From Butyriboletus loyo (lineage: Eukaryota; Basidiomycota; Agaricomycetes; Boletales; Boletaceae): 64,000 nucleotides of DNA. The position numbers and the translations under genes are program-made. Shown here one piece after another: positions 10,072-22,023 of the stretch (its first letter is position 1; the number at the start of each line of letters is the position of its first letter). A model generated the notes under the pieces. The model was given only the letters and a program-made list of their open reading frames with translations. It had not been told where the DNA came from and made no database searches. The DNA lies in contig JBBPSI010000042.1 in the NCBI GenBank assembly GCA_038093515.1, positions 1 through 64,000 of the forward strand, written 5' to 3'.

Positions 10072-11441
10072 CTACTCTGGTTTCTGCGACGTGCTAACCT
10101 TTCCCGCCTCGACATCTTCTAGTGGCACTCTCTCATACTTGTTGCCGTCCCTCTCGCCAGCCTTGGGTGTCTGCGACTCGACGTGCTTCAACCAAGTGTA
10201 CCAAACGGATCCTCCGAGAATAATCGCGATCGAACCAGCGCGTCCACTATACCCAATCAGATTAGCTCAAGAATTCGCCATTGCATCAGTGAAACACTTG
10301 CGTAGAGATCACCTCAGCAAATAGCCACATGCCCAACAATGACGAGGCAACGCCTCGAACAGCAGAGGAGACCATGTGCGTTATCGGAGACGTCACTTTG
10401 ATAGAAAGCAGACTGGCAAGGCTCATCAAGAACCCGATGACGCCCTGTGACGTCCGCTCCTTGTTAGCGAACGTTGCAAGTGCAGATTCGGTACTCACAG
10501 TGATAAGAGACCCCCAGACAAATGTGTGCAGTTCCGAAAGCTCACCAGGAGTGGGAACAATTTCGTCTGACCCAAAGAAGAGGCGCATGATGGCGGGTAC
10601 CTCCCCTGCAAGGACGATAAGGGGAATGATGAGTAATGAACTCAGCAAGTTCGTGTACCAGGAAAGGTGCATGGCGCTGCCTTTGACCACATCAAGACTT
10701 TTTTTGATCACAACAGAGTGTACGGCAGTTATTGCGGAACTGGCGACACCAAATGCAATGCCAAGGAGTGCAATCGGAGTGGAGTCGAGGAAGATACCAA
10801 CGAAGAAACCAAGGGTGACTACTGAGCACGAGATAAGGATACGGAAGGAAGGGCGCGCGTTCAAGAAAACATAAGAGGTCCCAACGGTGAATGGGAGTAA
10901 CAATCCACGAGCGACCTGATAGAACGAGGCGTCAACGTATTTGAGAGTGTAATTACTAAAACTGCAAAGAGGTGAGCAGGTAGATGCAAGTACGGCACAG
11001 CGACGAGCCTACCTCAATCCAACGACGTTCAACGTGATCATAGGCGCAAGTCCCTTGATGAGTTGCACATCAACGTACAAGGGGACTTGTATAAGCTTTG
11101 CTGCATGTGAAGCGAGAAAAAGGACAACGGCGATCATGAGCTGAGTGAACAGGAAAAAGAGAGGAGCCGAGGTCGATTGTAGCACCCATTTATTCCTATA
11201 GTAGTACATCAGTCGGTGTCGTTACGAGTATAGAAGATCAACGTACGCCATGACCATCTGCAAGACTATCATGAGCTGGCAATATGGCAGACCGAGATAT
11301 AAAATCACACACCGCCAATGCAGCTACGAGATAGAACAACACTGTCCCCGTCTAAGGCTTCTTTAGTTCTCGAGAAGCATCATGCACCCGCATGACATAC
11401 CACGAGGAGGCGATTATTTTGATGCTGCCCGCGGGCGCCAT
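10072..11441 (-). CDS. Nucleotide-sugar transporter, GDP-fucose transporter-like (TPT/SLC35 family)
   Basis: Multi-exon gene starting MAPAGSIKIIASSW at 11441 and ending in a stop at 10072. Separate exons give RNKWVLQSTSAPLFFLFTQL (about 11130-11210), about nine further hydrophobic segments, then SPITHMVSSAVRGVASSLLG (about 10330) and a last membrane helix with GSIAIILGGSVWYTWLK (about 10200). The THMVSSAVRGV block and the terminal helix are characteristic of the SLC35C1/TPT branch of Golgi nucleotide-sugar antiporters. The tail is hydrophilic and charged, facing the cytosol. The exact substrate (GDP-fucose, GDP-mannose or another) cannot be decided by eye. The gene is divergent from MRE11, with 283 bp between the start codons. 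Confidence 0.85.
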
Positions 11442-11724
11442 TTTGTGAAGACATTGTTAGACGTGCGTATAGCTCAACCGCGCACGGAGAGGGGTGAAGT
11501 CGTTGAGATGTTCAGACCTTGAAAGTGGAGTTGGAGTGCCCGAAGTCAAAAGCGTAGTCGTGTCGAAAGCACAGCAGTGGAGCCTATTACGTAAATTGGT
11601 GTGTTCGCTCACGTGAGACAGAGCCCACTCGCGTCGCGCTGCCTTATTCAAGCACTGCCGCCTTCGAGTGCGTTAGTAGTAGACGTTGCTAACTCTTTTG
11701 GTTTGGTTAGGTTAGTTTCTAGCC
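11442..11724. promoter_or_regulatory. Bidirectional promoter between the transporter and MRE11
   Basis: 283 bp separate the ATG at 11441 (minus) from the ATG at 11725 (plus). No other coding signal is seen. This compact divergent layout implies a shared control region. I see no clear TATA box. Confidence 0.5.
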
Positions 11725-14678
11725 ATGTCAGATCATGGCCGAGATTCGGTACCTCCTCCACCCACTATCCGGAACTTGGGCAAGTGCTCGATTTCACCCT
11801 TTATGGATCCAGCACCAAGTGACGTTGGATGTATCTAAGAACCGGACAACACAATAAGAATACTGTTGGCGACGGATAACCACATTGGTTACCTAGAGCG
11901 AGATCCAATTCGTGGCCAGGATTCTATCAACACGTTCAAGGAGATCCTGCAATTGGCAGTCAAGCATGACGTGAGTTCAGTTTCGCTCAGGCGCCTGTCT
12001 TCGCTGCTCGCTATCTGTGTGAAACCATCCGCTCGGAAACATGCGCCCATTGTTGGCAGGAACGCTGATAGGGCAGAACTAGGTTGACTTTATTCTCCTT
12101 GCTGGTGACTTGTTCCATGAGAACAGACCATCCAGGGATTGTCTCTATCAGGTAATCGCTCTCCTGCGCGAGTACACACTGAACGACAAGTCGGTCCAAC
12201 TCGAACTTTTGAGCGATCCCGATGAAGGAAAGGCAGAAGGCTACAGGTACGCCACACAAAGGGTCCTTTTAATCCTGCCTGACACTCGTGCATGCCCAGT
12301 TTCCCAGCAATAAACTACGAGGATCCTAATTTGAACGTTGGTATTCCTGTGTTCTCGGTCCACGGCAATCACGATGACCCACAAGGTGCCGGTCCGGTAA
12401 GTATCACTCTAGGTGATACCCGATGCCGTTGACAACCCTTTCTAGGAGGGTGCACTGTGTGCTCTTGATGTCCTCTCTGTGTCCGGTCTTTTGAACTATA
12501 TGGGAAAATATGATCTTCCCATCTCAAACGCTGACGCGCAGCAGACCGGCATCGCGATTAGACCGGTTCTCCTCCGCAAGGGCAGCACTTTCCTTGGCTT
12601 GTATGGCGTAGGCAACGTCAAGGACCAACGCATGCATTTCGAGCTTCGGAGCAACCGAGTCCGCATGTACATGCCGCGAAACAAGAACGAATGGTTCAAT
12701 ATATTGCTCCTTCACCAAAATCGGTATGACGAACGCTAACATTGAACTTTGTTCTACCATTTTCTCATAAACGTCATTTTCCCTCTGCTCGGCAGTGTGC
12801 GACATGGTCCCCAGGAGTCGGTTCCTGAAGGCATGTTCGATGACAGCGTGGACCTCGTTGTCTGGGGTCACGAGCACGACTGTCGCATCGTACCCGAGTC
12901 TGTTGCTGGGAAAAACTATCTCATCACGCAGCCTGGATCGTCGGTTGCCACTTCCCTCGCTGATGGCGAATCAATTGAAAAGTGAGTATGGCGCACCCTG
13001 TGCTAACAGCATTCCGCCCTCAGACTGCGCATTATTTCCCTTGCAGACACGTTGCATTGGTGGAGATTCAGGGAAAAGAATTCCAGTTGAAGCCTATACC
13101 TTTGCGAACGGTTCGGCCTTTTGTATTGGAAGACTTGGTCCTCACCGAGGCCGCCGAGGAGGAGGGATTTGATGCCAATGATCAGATTGCTGTGTCCAAA
13201 TTTTTAAAATCTCGAGTAAACCAATTTTGCTTTGATCAAGGATAACCATTTTGATCGAAAGCAAATATGATAGGTCAACGCGCTGATTGAACAGGCCAAT
13301 CGACTATGGGACGACCGAAACGAGAGGGCCGCCGAGGATGGAGAGGAGGAACTGCCGCGCATGTTACCACTCGTTCGATTAAAGGTGCTTTCAAACGCTC
13401 TCCTCAGCGTGGTCATTGTCCAACGCCGCACTTTCACTAGGTAGACACAACGGGCATCAGTGAAATGTCCAACCCCATCCGTTTCGGCCAAGAGTTCCAA
13501 GGCCGTATCGCAAATCCGCGTGACGTCCTCGTCTTTCATCGTGCCAAGAAAACAACGCGGTCTGCCAAAGTTACGATCGACCAACCGGAGCTCAGTATTG
13601 ACGATCCAGAGCTCTCTATTTCCGAAAAGCTGGCCAAGGTCCGGGTGCATACACTCGTCAAGGAGTACTTGGCGGCACAGGAGCTACAGCTGCTTGGGGA
13701 GGCTGGTATGTCGGACGCGATACAAGTGTTTGTCGAAAAAGACGATTCGCATGCGATATCAAAGTGAGTCGTACTTTTTTGTCTTGGATTACTTATGAAT
13801 TGTCTTAGTCATGTATCGAGTACGTTGAGAGCGCTTATGAAAGGCGTACAAGCGAATGGAGCGTTGGGAGAGGCTGACCTCGACGATGTGGTCTGTCATT
13901 CGTGGATATACTACTGTATAAACTCCACCACTCAGAGCTTTGTAGGTCAACAAGGTCAGGGAGCAGCATGACCAGGACTACGGAGAACAGGCCAAGATAG
14001 GGAAGACCGCGAAATCCAAGGTCGAGCTGGATTTTTCTCAGACATCTCGTCCAGCACTAATCGTATCGTCCATTTGTCAGGGCAAAAGCAAAGCTCGAGC
14101 GGAAGACTCGGATGATGGCGCCTCCATCGATTCGATGATGATGGACGTTGACGCGGCTGGATCGGATTTTGAAGCACAATCAGACGAAGTGCCAGCTCCC
14201 AAAAAGAAGGCGACGACTTCGAAGAAGACGACCGCCGCAACGAAAGTGCCTGCAAAGAAGGCGCCGGCCAAACGAGGTGGGAAGAAGGCTGTTGCGAGCG
14301 AATCGGAAGAAGTCATAGAACTCGATGAGGACGAGGACGAGGACGAGCCCACGCCAGCGCCGACGAAGAAGAAGACGAGCAGGGCTGCGGTGTTGAGGTG
14401 ATCCACGTAATTTCTCTTTCTGGACACGTCCGATTGATATGGGCGCCCCAGCCAATCGACTGCCAAGAAGCCACCAGCGAAGAAGGTGACGACGACCTCG
14501 AGGGCAAAAGATGCGTCGCAGCAATCAACGTTATCGTTTGCACCTTCTGGGCGGAGCTCAACGAGGGCGGCTGCGACGCGTGCAAGGAGCAAGTTGGCGC
14601 GCACGGTGCGTGACTATTCGCGATCTCGTCCAGGAACGATGTCTTACACCTCGATCGCAGGTGGACAGCGATGAATAG
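11725..14678 (+). CDS. MRE11: MRE11 double-strand-break repair nuclease
   Basis: Nuclease subunit of the Mre11-Rad50-Nbs1 complex, which senses and resects DNA double-strand breaks in the nucleus. All five phosphoesterase motifs are present in order on successive exons: ATDNHIGY (11868), [10 protein letters not shown] (12104), VHGNHDDP (12360), LLLHQNR (12705) and [10 protein letters not shown] (12870). The capping-domain and Rad50-binding region follow. The C-terminus (14050-14678) is Lys/Ala/Ser-rich with an acidic run of Asp/Glu, as in other fungal MRE11 tails that bind DNA. About ten short introns interrupt the gene. Exon 1 (11725-11779) joins exon 2 (11840) in frame only with a GC-AG intron whose donor is GCAAGT. 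The last exon gives an end at 14678 (residues VDSDE) if the intron at about 14606-14660 is removed; otherwise the stop is at 14674. Confidence 0.95.
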
Positions 14679-15471
14679 ATGATCGTTTGTACATATGGCC
14701 AATCGAATCTGTCGGGATAAGTATCCTTTTACCTTGACTGATGTAACTCGGAAGCAATACACTTTATCTTTGACGCAGCGAGCTCCCACGAAGAATTCGA
14801 ATTCGTCGCTTGTTTTCGGCGAATGCGTGGGTTTCACGTCATGGCTATGAGGTGTGGTTGTTCGATGCCAATTGGCCCCAACGAGCAGAATTATTCCGAC
14901 GAATCGGATAGAGCTGGGCTGCCACCTAACAACCATCACGATGTATTTGCGGAGGATCGATTACGATGGCATGTACAGCTAGCGCACGCTTACATCGCTC
15001 CTCCAGCTGTCTGGTGTTGAGTTTGAATTAGATGATTGACAGGGCTGCTGTCGCTTGACTTGATCACAGATGTGCCTCGTTTGCTTCTCAGCAGGGCCCA
15101 TGATGAGATCCAATGCAACCGTACACCTCCAGGGGCGTGTCTACCGTACCGTGAGTGGCGATCATCTTGTTGCCAGTGTATAGACCGGGTAAGGCGGCGG
15201 CCTGAGCGCCTCGATGAACGCTTACGGCTGGCATCGTTCACGGTCCTGTCAGGGGTGTGCAATGTCCATCGCATCATCCATGACCGTGCCTTCACTTCGC
15301 TCACCGCGTCAATTTCCGCTCCTTTATCTTTCTCACAGAACAACATTCCGACTTCGGACTTTCCTCCGAGGCCTTTCTCCCGTCGGCCGTCACCGGTTCA
15401 CCCCGGGGCAGGGTAACTCGATCTTGAGACACACGTTCGATTTACCCTGGCGGGACGTTTACACGCACTTC

Positions 15472-16589
15472 ATGTCGTTTGCTGACCTACCCCACGAGAT
15501 CGTTGCCGTCGTTCTCCGCACGGCGCTCGACGGGACCGCCATCCCGAGCGCTATCCTCTGCGTCTGTAGGCTCTTTCGCGACCTGGGCACGGACTATCTC
15601 TACACACACCTCAGGTTCACGTCCGCGCACCAGTTGCATCAGTTCGCGCTCTCGAACGCGCCCATCGCACCCCGCTCTTTGGCCGTCGATCTCACGGGGA
15701 AAGCATCACAACGCGACGTCCTCCGTCACCTCTCTGATGTCCTGGTGAAATGCCGACAGCTCGCGAGCGTCGCAGAGCGGACGACATCGCACGGTGAACA
15801 CGACGTGCGGCTGAAACATCTCCGTCTACGGATGCACTCTTATTCGAGGGACTCCGTAGTCGACGTCTTCGAACAGGGACTTCGAGCGGTTAGGTGAGCG
15901 CAACGTTCACTGTGTATCCCCCTCCTTGCAAGACCCAAAACGGTCGGCAGGCACAGGGACGTTGCATTCGATGTCGACCAAGTACTGACGATGGCGTGCG
16001 TGTCACCCTCAAAGTCCAGATACGTTCGAATGGACAGGCCCAGACCCTGATCACCACTTTTCCACCGCCGTGAGTACAACACCACCCGCATCTCGTTGAT
16101 TTCGTACGAATTTTGATTATCTGAAAAATAACGATCCGAAACGTAAAGATCGTGCCTCCGGTAGCTTCCTGCCTCTTCAAGCAATTTTCGTCATGGTACA
16201 GCATCAGGGAAATGATCGTGACGAATATTAGTTTTGCCACAGATTCTGATCCAGAGGGTCTATTTCCCCCTTTGATGGGGGATATTCCCAGCTTGTGTTC
16301 CATTTACATCGGCCAAGCCACGTTTCTGCATGCGCAGGCGGTCGCTGGAATGTTTTTTCAGGAAAGAATGGCGAGATTGAGCACGATCCGGCTGGTGGAT
16401 GCTTATTCAGAGAGTATCTGGGGACCAAGATTGCGGAGATCGGATATAGAGAAAGCTGTCAAGATGTTGTGTCCCACAGAGGAGCAAATGGTGGTGATCG
16501 CACGCGTCAAAGGGGTCGTAACGTGCGAGAAGAAAACAGAGAGGATCATGGGTGGTGATCGGGCGGAAGGGACTCACATCCTAGACTGA
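15472..16589 (+). CDS. F-box domain protein
   Basis: Three exons (15472-15893, 16015-16069, 16149-16589) join in frame to about 305 aa. The protein begins MSFADLPHEIVAVVLRTALD, a typical F-box start: an LP-E-I-hydrophobic helix, then a Cys-Arg-Leu-Phe-containing segment at residues 30-40. F-box proteins link target proteins to the SCF ubiquitin ligase through Skp1. The rest lacks a recognisable repeat domain but is leucine-rich with regularly spaced hydrophobics, consistent with a divergent LRR-like substrate module. Such lineage-specific F-box families are large in Agaricomycetes. It ends 74 bp from the convergent proteasome gene. Confidence 0.75.
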
Positions 16590-16663
16590 ATATTGATTTG
16601 GGGTTGGTGGGGGGGTGGGGCGTCCTAAACGAGATTATACGATAGACGATATGAAACCAAACT

Positions 16664-17393
16664 TTACAGCTCGACCTCCCGAACGCCATCTCTGTCGACT
16701 ACTTTGACTTTGTACGTTTCCGAACTGCCTACTAATCGCTTCGAGACCTCGTTGATACAACGCCTGAGCGTATCCAAGCCCTCCTCGAGTGTTGCTTCAG
16801 GATTGTGGTATCTGAAGATGACATCAGTACGTCGTTCCTTGGGTCGAATGACGTCGATGGCCCACCTATCCAGTAAACCCAATGCAAAATAACTCCCATA
16901 TCCATGCGCCGCAAAGGGCACCTCCACTACGGTTCCCAGATAATCTACCCAATAGAGAGCCGGCTTGTGGTCTGCGAGGTCATATCCACCAATGAGCAGG
17001 TTGACTGAATATGCGTTTCTGGACCGGAGAGACTCGGCAAGCGAACGACGGATCCACGAAGCAGCAGCAGACGGGCGGAGAGGGTAGAGATTGCGAATTT
17101 GGTACAAGCGAATGTTACGTTCGACATACTCCGCAAACTGGATCGTATCGCCTGTTTGTTATTTAAAAGACAACAAAGTCCACGTGGATCGTGGATCTGT
17201 GGTTGGCAACGGACGCGATGGGTGATATACATTTGGACTGACCAGGTTCTCCGGAATACGCCATGAGCAAGTGTGAGCTTACTTCTTTGACTTTATCCTG
17301 GTCGTTCTTCATTTTGACGATGGATCGGGCAGCGGTCGTGTCTGCTGCGACGATCACATAGCCCTTTCCGGTTAATGCGAAGGAGGTTTCCAT
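16664..17393 (-). CDS. PRE1: 20S proteasome subunit beta-4 (PSMB2/Pre1)
   Basis: Non-catalytic beta subunit of the proteasome core. The start METSFALTGKGYVIVAADTT, then YSGEPGD, QFAEYVERNIRLYQIRN, SLAESLRSRNAYSVNLLIGG and PFAAHGYGSYFALGLLDR are all family hallmarks. There is no propeptide or catalytic Thr1, as expected for beta-4. Three exons: 17243-17393, 16866-17151 and 16664-16811. The second intron (16812-16865) is 54 nt and in frame, so an unspliced reading adds 18 residues that no relative has. Splicing it restores the usual Asp-Arg-Tyr-His-Asn-Pro junction. Spliced length is about 194 aa. Confidence 0.92.
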
Positions 17394-18477
17394 GTCGTGG
17401 TGGTTGTCTGCAAGGCTCCAATGGGTGATGCGAGCGTACGCGTCGATGTTCAGGGGACGCGCGTCGAAACCAGGGAATGGTTTGATTATTTGATTATGTA
17501 TTTAATTTATTAACCTTGGCTAACTGGGTAAACAGAGTTACTCTCGATGAAGTTATGGACTACAAGGAACTGGTTTACCTGTTTGACGACTGTAGACCGA
17601 AGGGTCCAAATTATAACTGAAGTTGCCTTGCAAATCTCCGCGGCAACTACAGTCATGCTACCGGAAAATATCGAGCATGAAATTCATGGTGTGTGACATC
17701 GACTCGTCGTGTGTCGCTACCTTATTTCTTTGTCCCACTTGCTAGTACTGCGGATTGCATGTGAGATGTTGTGCGGTCTCAGCTTCATAATGTGTCCCCC
17801 TTGCCACGTACACATCCGAATCAGGACACATAATGTTCAAGTACTACAGGATTCTCCTCTAATCAATCTCTCGTCAGCGACTCGTGTCTCGTGAGTGTTG
17901 GTACCACAGCTGTGGAACCACAACTCCGCCACAATCCCGCGTGACCGTGGATTCACCGTTGCTTGGTGGAACCCCAAGACATAGAAACCTACGTCACGCA
18001 AGTCTTCACCCCAACCCGGAACTGTCAGGCAAGATAAGATATCCGCCGTCGGTAGGTTAATAGTCAATTGACTTCAGGAGCCCCTGTGATACGACCGGCT
18101 GACCTACTCATATCGAGTGACAGCTGTATTTTCGCGGACGCCATTTGGTATCTATACTCTTGCCTATCATCTCTGCCGCAAACCGCCGTGTTCGTGCCTC
18201 ACTCAGAGCGAAGGAATGAATTAAATGGGAGGCTGTGAAAGGCAAAGCTGAGGTAGGATCTCCTTTACAGTACTTGATGGTGTCTGATTACTCCGTGGAG
18301 TTTCCGCGCCAGCCGGGAACGCCTCCCAAGCTAGGCGACTTGAGTAGCGAAAATGCTCCAAGCTGAGGTGAGATCACCTTTACAGTGATGGTATTTGATT
18401 ACTCCGTGGGGTGACCTGAGTAGCAAAAATGACATTTGCCGATTCGAGAACTCGCCAGCTGGGAAGCCTATGAAACA

Positions 18478-18566
18478 CATCATTGAAACGGTTGGTGGTC
18501 AGAACCAACGGCTAGCGGTCTGTAGCACTCGGCTACACTCGAGAACTAGTAACTGTTTTACTGATG
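18478..18566. mobile_element. MITE-like element, copy 1 (89 bp)
   Basis: Begins CATCATTGAAACGGTTGGTG and ends AACTGTTTTACTGATG. The two ends are imperfect inverted repeats of about 16-20 bp. The same ends and internal GTCAGAACC motifs occur in the copies at 18872 and 52884. Confidence 0.6.
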
Positions 18567-18871
18567 TCACACAGATAATAATCCTAGACGAGTCATGACA
18601 GAACTAAGAGTCAACGGTGGTCACGGATGCTGAGTCGTAGCTAAATTTGAAACGAGTTGTGCAGTATGCGTGGACCTAGCAATCAGAGATTCTTTGATGA
18701 GCAAGGGTTCACTGAAACAAGGGAGGAACGAAACAGAGTGGGTAGGTTGAAAAGTCTGACCCCGAACGACGACGAGATAAGAAGACTGAGAGAACAACAT
18801 GATAGGCGCTCCTCGTAGTTGGAGGATCGCTCATGTCCGTTGACATGAAAAAAATCAGACCCAGTAAACTT

Positions 18872-18976
18872 CATCAGTGAAACGGTTAGTAGTCAGAACC
18901 AGTCAGGACCGGTCAGAACCCGTCAGAACCGCTCTGCTACTAGTACCACCGGGAACCAGAAACTGTTTTACTGATG
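18872..18976. mobile_element. MITE-like element, copy 2 (105 bp)
   Basis: Begins CATCAGTGAAACGGTTAGTA and ends AAACTGTTTTACTGATG, so the outer 11 bases are nearly perfect inverted repeats. The interior holds four close copies of GTCAGAACC or GTCAGGACC, two of them as part of an expansion absent from copy 3. Confidence 0.7.
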
Positions 18977-19425
18977 TTGGTAACTTATTAGGTGGATTTT
19001 AATCTAGTCGTCGGGTTATGAGTTGAGCTCACGGAAAGTCATGTCAGTGGGTGATCCCTTTTACAGTCTGTGTGGATCCCGCGTACACCGTAGGGATGAT
19101 TTACCCTGCTTGCGTGGCGGCAGAGAACACTATATGTTTGCTCATACTAATCTCTGGGCGCTATGTATGTAACGTTATCGCTTCTACTCTACCGCAGTCA
19201 TTTGAGAGTTCTGATTGGACGATGGGTCGGCTACGTTTTGTAGATGCCGGCAACCCCGGGTTCGGCTATGTTTGCAGATTAGTTACTGGGCATGTCGACC
19301 ACGTAACTCTACGTAGTACGTACGCATCGAGCAGTACTTCCCGGGCGCCTCCCGTCAAGTGCGTTGTCGCAGCGGAACGGCCCGAACGGGTCAACCGAGG
19401 CCCCCGCTCCGTGATTTCCCTCACA

Positions 19426-19500
19426 ACTACCTACGTTTATTCTGGTACGTTCCTGAGGTCGTATTTGCATAGATCTGAAACACCGTCTGTAAGTGTATAC
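19426..19500 (+). repeat. 75-bp direct repeat, copy 1
   Basis: Starts at ACTACCTACGTTTATTCTGG and is repeated at 19876-19951 with about six differences. It spans a short coding-looking stretch but no known gene. Function unknown. Confidence 0.75.
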
Positions 19501-19875
19501 TGTTTCATTTCGATCCTAGGTTCGTCATGATCTGGTGACATTACATGGGAGGTATTTTGACGTTGACCGGTGCTTCAAAGCTTCGCGTACTGCCGGCGCA
19601 GGACTGGCAACGGTAAATTCAGAGACCAAACTTTTGAAATTTCGCTGACGGTTTCTGTTGACCAACCCCTGGTTTCTGATTATTAAGTCATACGGTTTCT
19701 GTTACGTAAGCATTAAGGTTGCTCGTTAGATTTATCCTAAGCAACATGATAGCAGATCAGCGTGTTTTACGCGAAAAAACTACGAGTACAGTAGTTCGTC
19801 GACCGAAATTCCTTGTGACTGTCACATAATTTAGGTTCAGTTCGTCATCCCTGTGGTGAGGTCGAAATGAGGCAG

Positions 19876-19951
19876 CACTACCTACGTTTATTCTGGTACG
19901 TTCCCGAGGTCGTATTTGCATATAGACCTGAAACATCGTCTGTGAGTGTAA
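19876..19951 (+). repeat. 75-bp direct repeat, copy 2
   Basis: Second copy of the block at 19426-19500, 450 bp downstream in the same orientation. The flanks differ, so only this block was duplicated or is conserved. Confidence 0.75.
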
Positions 19952-21175
19952 TCTGATTACTGATAGTTCCAAAGTCAATTATAGGGGGTCCACATTTGAG
20001 TCCTGGTGGTAAGTTGAATGAGTGCGAGGTTCCGCTTTACTCGAGGAGAGTGGTAACAGGGCCCGTCAGCTACGAGCGGTCACGCATGTTTCTCAGTTGA
20101 ATCAGCTCACTTGGGCAACGAGGCAACTGTAAGCGGCCCAGTTGATTGATGGACAGCTTCGAATGGCACCACCAGACGCGTACGACCACTTGAACCGTCT
20201 TCAAGCGTTGACTGTCCCCAGAGTCATGAAGAGATTTTTCAGTTTGTAGTGTCTATTGGGATGTTGTTTTTTGACACGGAAGTATGAAGGTGAAAAAAGG
20301 CATTTCCGTAGACTCTCGTCGTCTCTGAGAGAAGACGGGTTGGCTGGCAGGAACGTGGATTTTCAGTGCGCATGGAGGAGCTTCCGATTCGCCTTGTAAC
20401 GGTAATAGGGTAATGGATGACCCTCATTTCGTTGGCCGTGGGAGAGCAAGTCTTGGAAACAGGCGTCCCCTTGGGAATTATGTGTTCTTTCCTCAGCCAA
20501 AGCATTTGCCAACTTCCCCCGTCCAACCTTGGAATCCGCCGGATTTACATGAGGTGCGCGTCTTCCTGCCTTTCACGGTGTCGCCACCTTGGGAACATCT
20601 CGGCAAATCTCCTGGATCCCAATTCAGTAGCCCCTTCCTTAGCACCCAGACGTGCCATCCAGCGGCGTCGTCTACGGATCGCCATCGTGTCCGTCAACTG
20701 ACAATTTTTTCGGATTCTCACTTGGCTATCAGCCACCCTCTTTCGGCGTCCAAAATGCTGTTGAGTTGGCCAGGGGGGAAGGGTATGTCTACGTGGCGAT
20801 CGATCAGGCATGCCTCGCAACCAGCTGGCTTGCTGTCGACATATTTTGTGCCATGTGTCAGTGGTGACATTCAGTCGTACCAATCCGGTGGGCTGACCCT
20901 TGAAGTTGGATCAATATCCACGTATGGACCCCTTTCGCACCTGGATCTGTTCGGATCTGGCACGGCAAGGCCAACGCGACTTCCGCATCAAGAAGCTCAG
21001 TGGAAGCTCGCATTCTGCTACTCACGATAATTCGCCTTAATTTTAGCCACGCTGCTCATTCTAGTTTATTCCTCGTTTCATCTTCTTCCGCTTTGCTTTT
21101 TGGATAAATATCAGCATGTCCCTTTCCTCCAGCTCGATATTCCTTCCTTCCTTGTACCTCACCCATTAGACCGCC

Positions 21176-22023
21176 ATGTCTTCAAGGACTTCTTCTGTCT
21201 ACGCCAGTGCTGCCTCTCATTCTTATGAGCCATACACCCGCACCCCTTCCTCATCTACCACCTCCATCATCTACGATGGCACCTCAAAACCTTCACGCAA
21301 AGCTTGGGTTGACCCCGCTTCGCTCTCCAACTGCGGAGACGCCTCACAAATACAGGGCAATGTCTCAGCTCGTGTCAAACAGCTCATCCTGAACACCTTC
21401 ATTGTCTACGGTGCCGGCGACGAACAGTGTTTCGGCCACCACGTCGCTAAAGCCGTCAAATTCGTCGATATTAGCGCCTACGAGAGTAAAGAAAAGCAGC
21501 GCCGAATGGAGGCTATTACGACTGCGGAAGTGGTCGTCAACAAAAGTAGGTGTTTGTTTACGTACACGGCAAAGTGTGTCACCTAACAGCAATCCATCCA
21601 GGTATGCTCAACGGGGCAGGGATGCTCCACGGCGGATGCCTCGCGTTCTTGATCGACAACTGCTGTAGTACGCCGCTTGTCGCCCTGGGCTTGATCCAAA
21701 ATATCAACGGTGTCGGCGTCACTCAAGCTATGAATGTCGTCTTTCATTCCCCCGCTCCTGCGTGAGTTCTTCATTTCCTGCAAGTGGAGCGCGCTTAGCT
21801 AACAATGACTAATGCAGAGGGTCATGTCTCCGAATCATCAGTACCTCTATCGCCATGGGCGGCCGCATTATGAGTGCGCGATGCGAGGTAAGCGATTCTC
21901 GGGTTCGCACGACGTGTTGGAATATGACATTGACTATGAATCCAGGTGATCAACAAGGACTCTGGCAGTGTCGTAGCATCGGCATATCTCAACAAAATGC
22001 AACCTGCAATCTCAAAACTATAG
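21176..22023 (+). CDS. Hotdog-fold acyl-CoA thioesterase-like protein (PaaI/4HBT type)
   Basis: Four exons (21176-21545, 21602-21761, 21818-21887, 21946-22023) splice in frame to about 225 aa. The second exon carries GAGMLHGGCLAFLIDNCCS, the signature of the hotdog thioesterase superfamily, where His-Gly-Gly lines the acyl-CoA site and the downstream Asp lies on the central helix. A later QAMNVVFHSPAPAG strand and GGRIMSARCEVIN match the family's beta-sheet order. These enzymes hydrolyse acyl-CoA thioesters; fungal members resemble acyl-coenzyme A thioesterase 13 (THEM2). The first 60 residues are Ser/Thr-rich and low in complexity, possibly disordered. I chose ATG 21176 as the first in-frame start. 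Confidence 0.85.

Larger units (their letters stand above)
17394..21175. other. 3.8-kb gene-poor interval with small repeats
   Basis: No recognised protein gene. It holds two copies of a small inverted-repeat element (18478-18566, 18872-18976), a diverged duplicate pair (18244-18303 and 18359-18412, sharing TTTACAG and TTGATTACTCCGTGG-type cores) and a 75-bp direct repeat (19426-19500, 19876-19951). Open frames at 20413-21030 overlap in different frames without a known domain. Confidence 0.6.

Noticed and set aside
20413..21030. 205-codon open frame as a gene
   Set aside because: No recognisable domain, two other frames are also open across it, and there is no splice-supported continuation.
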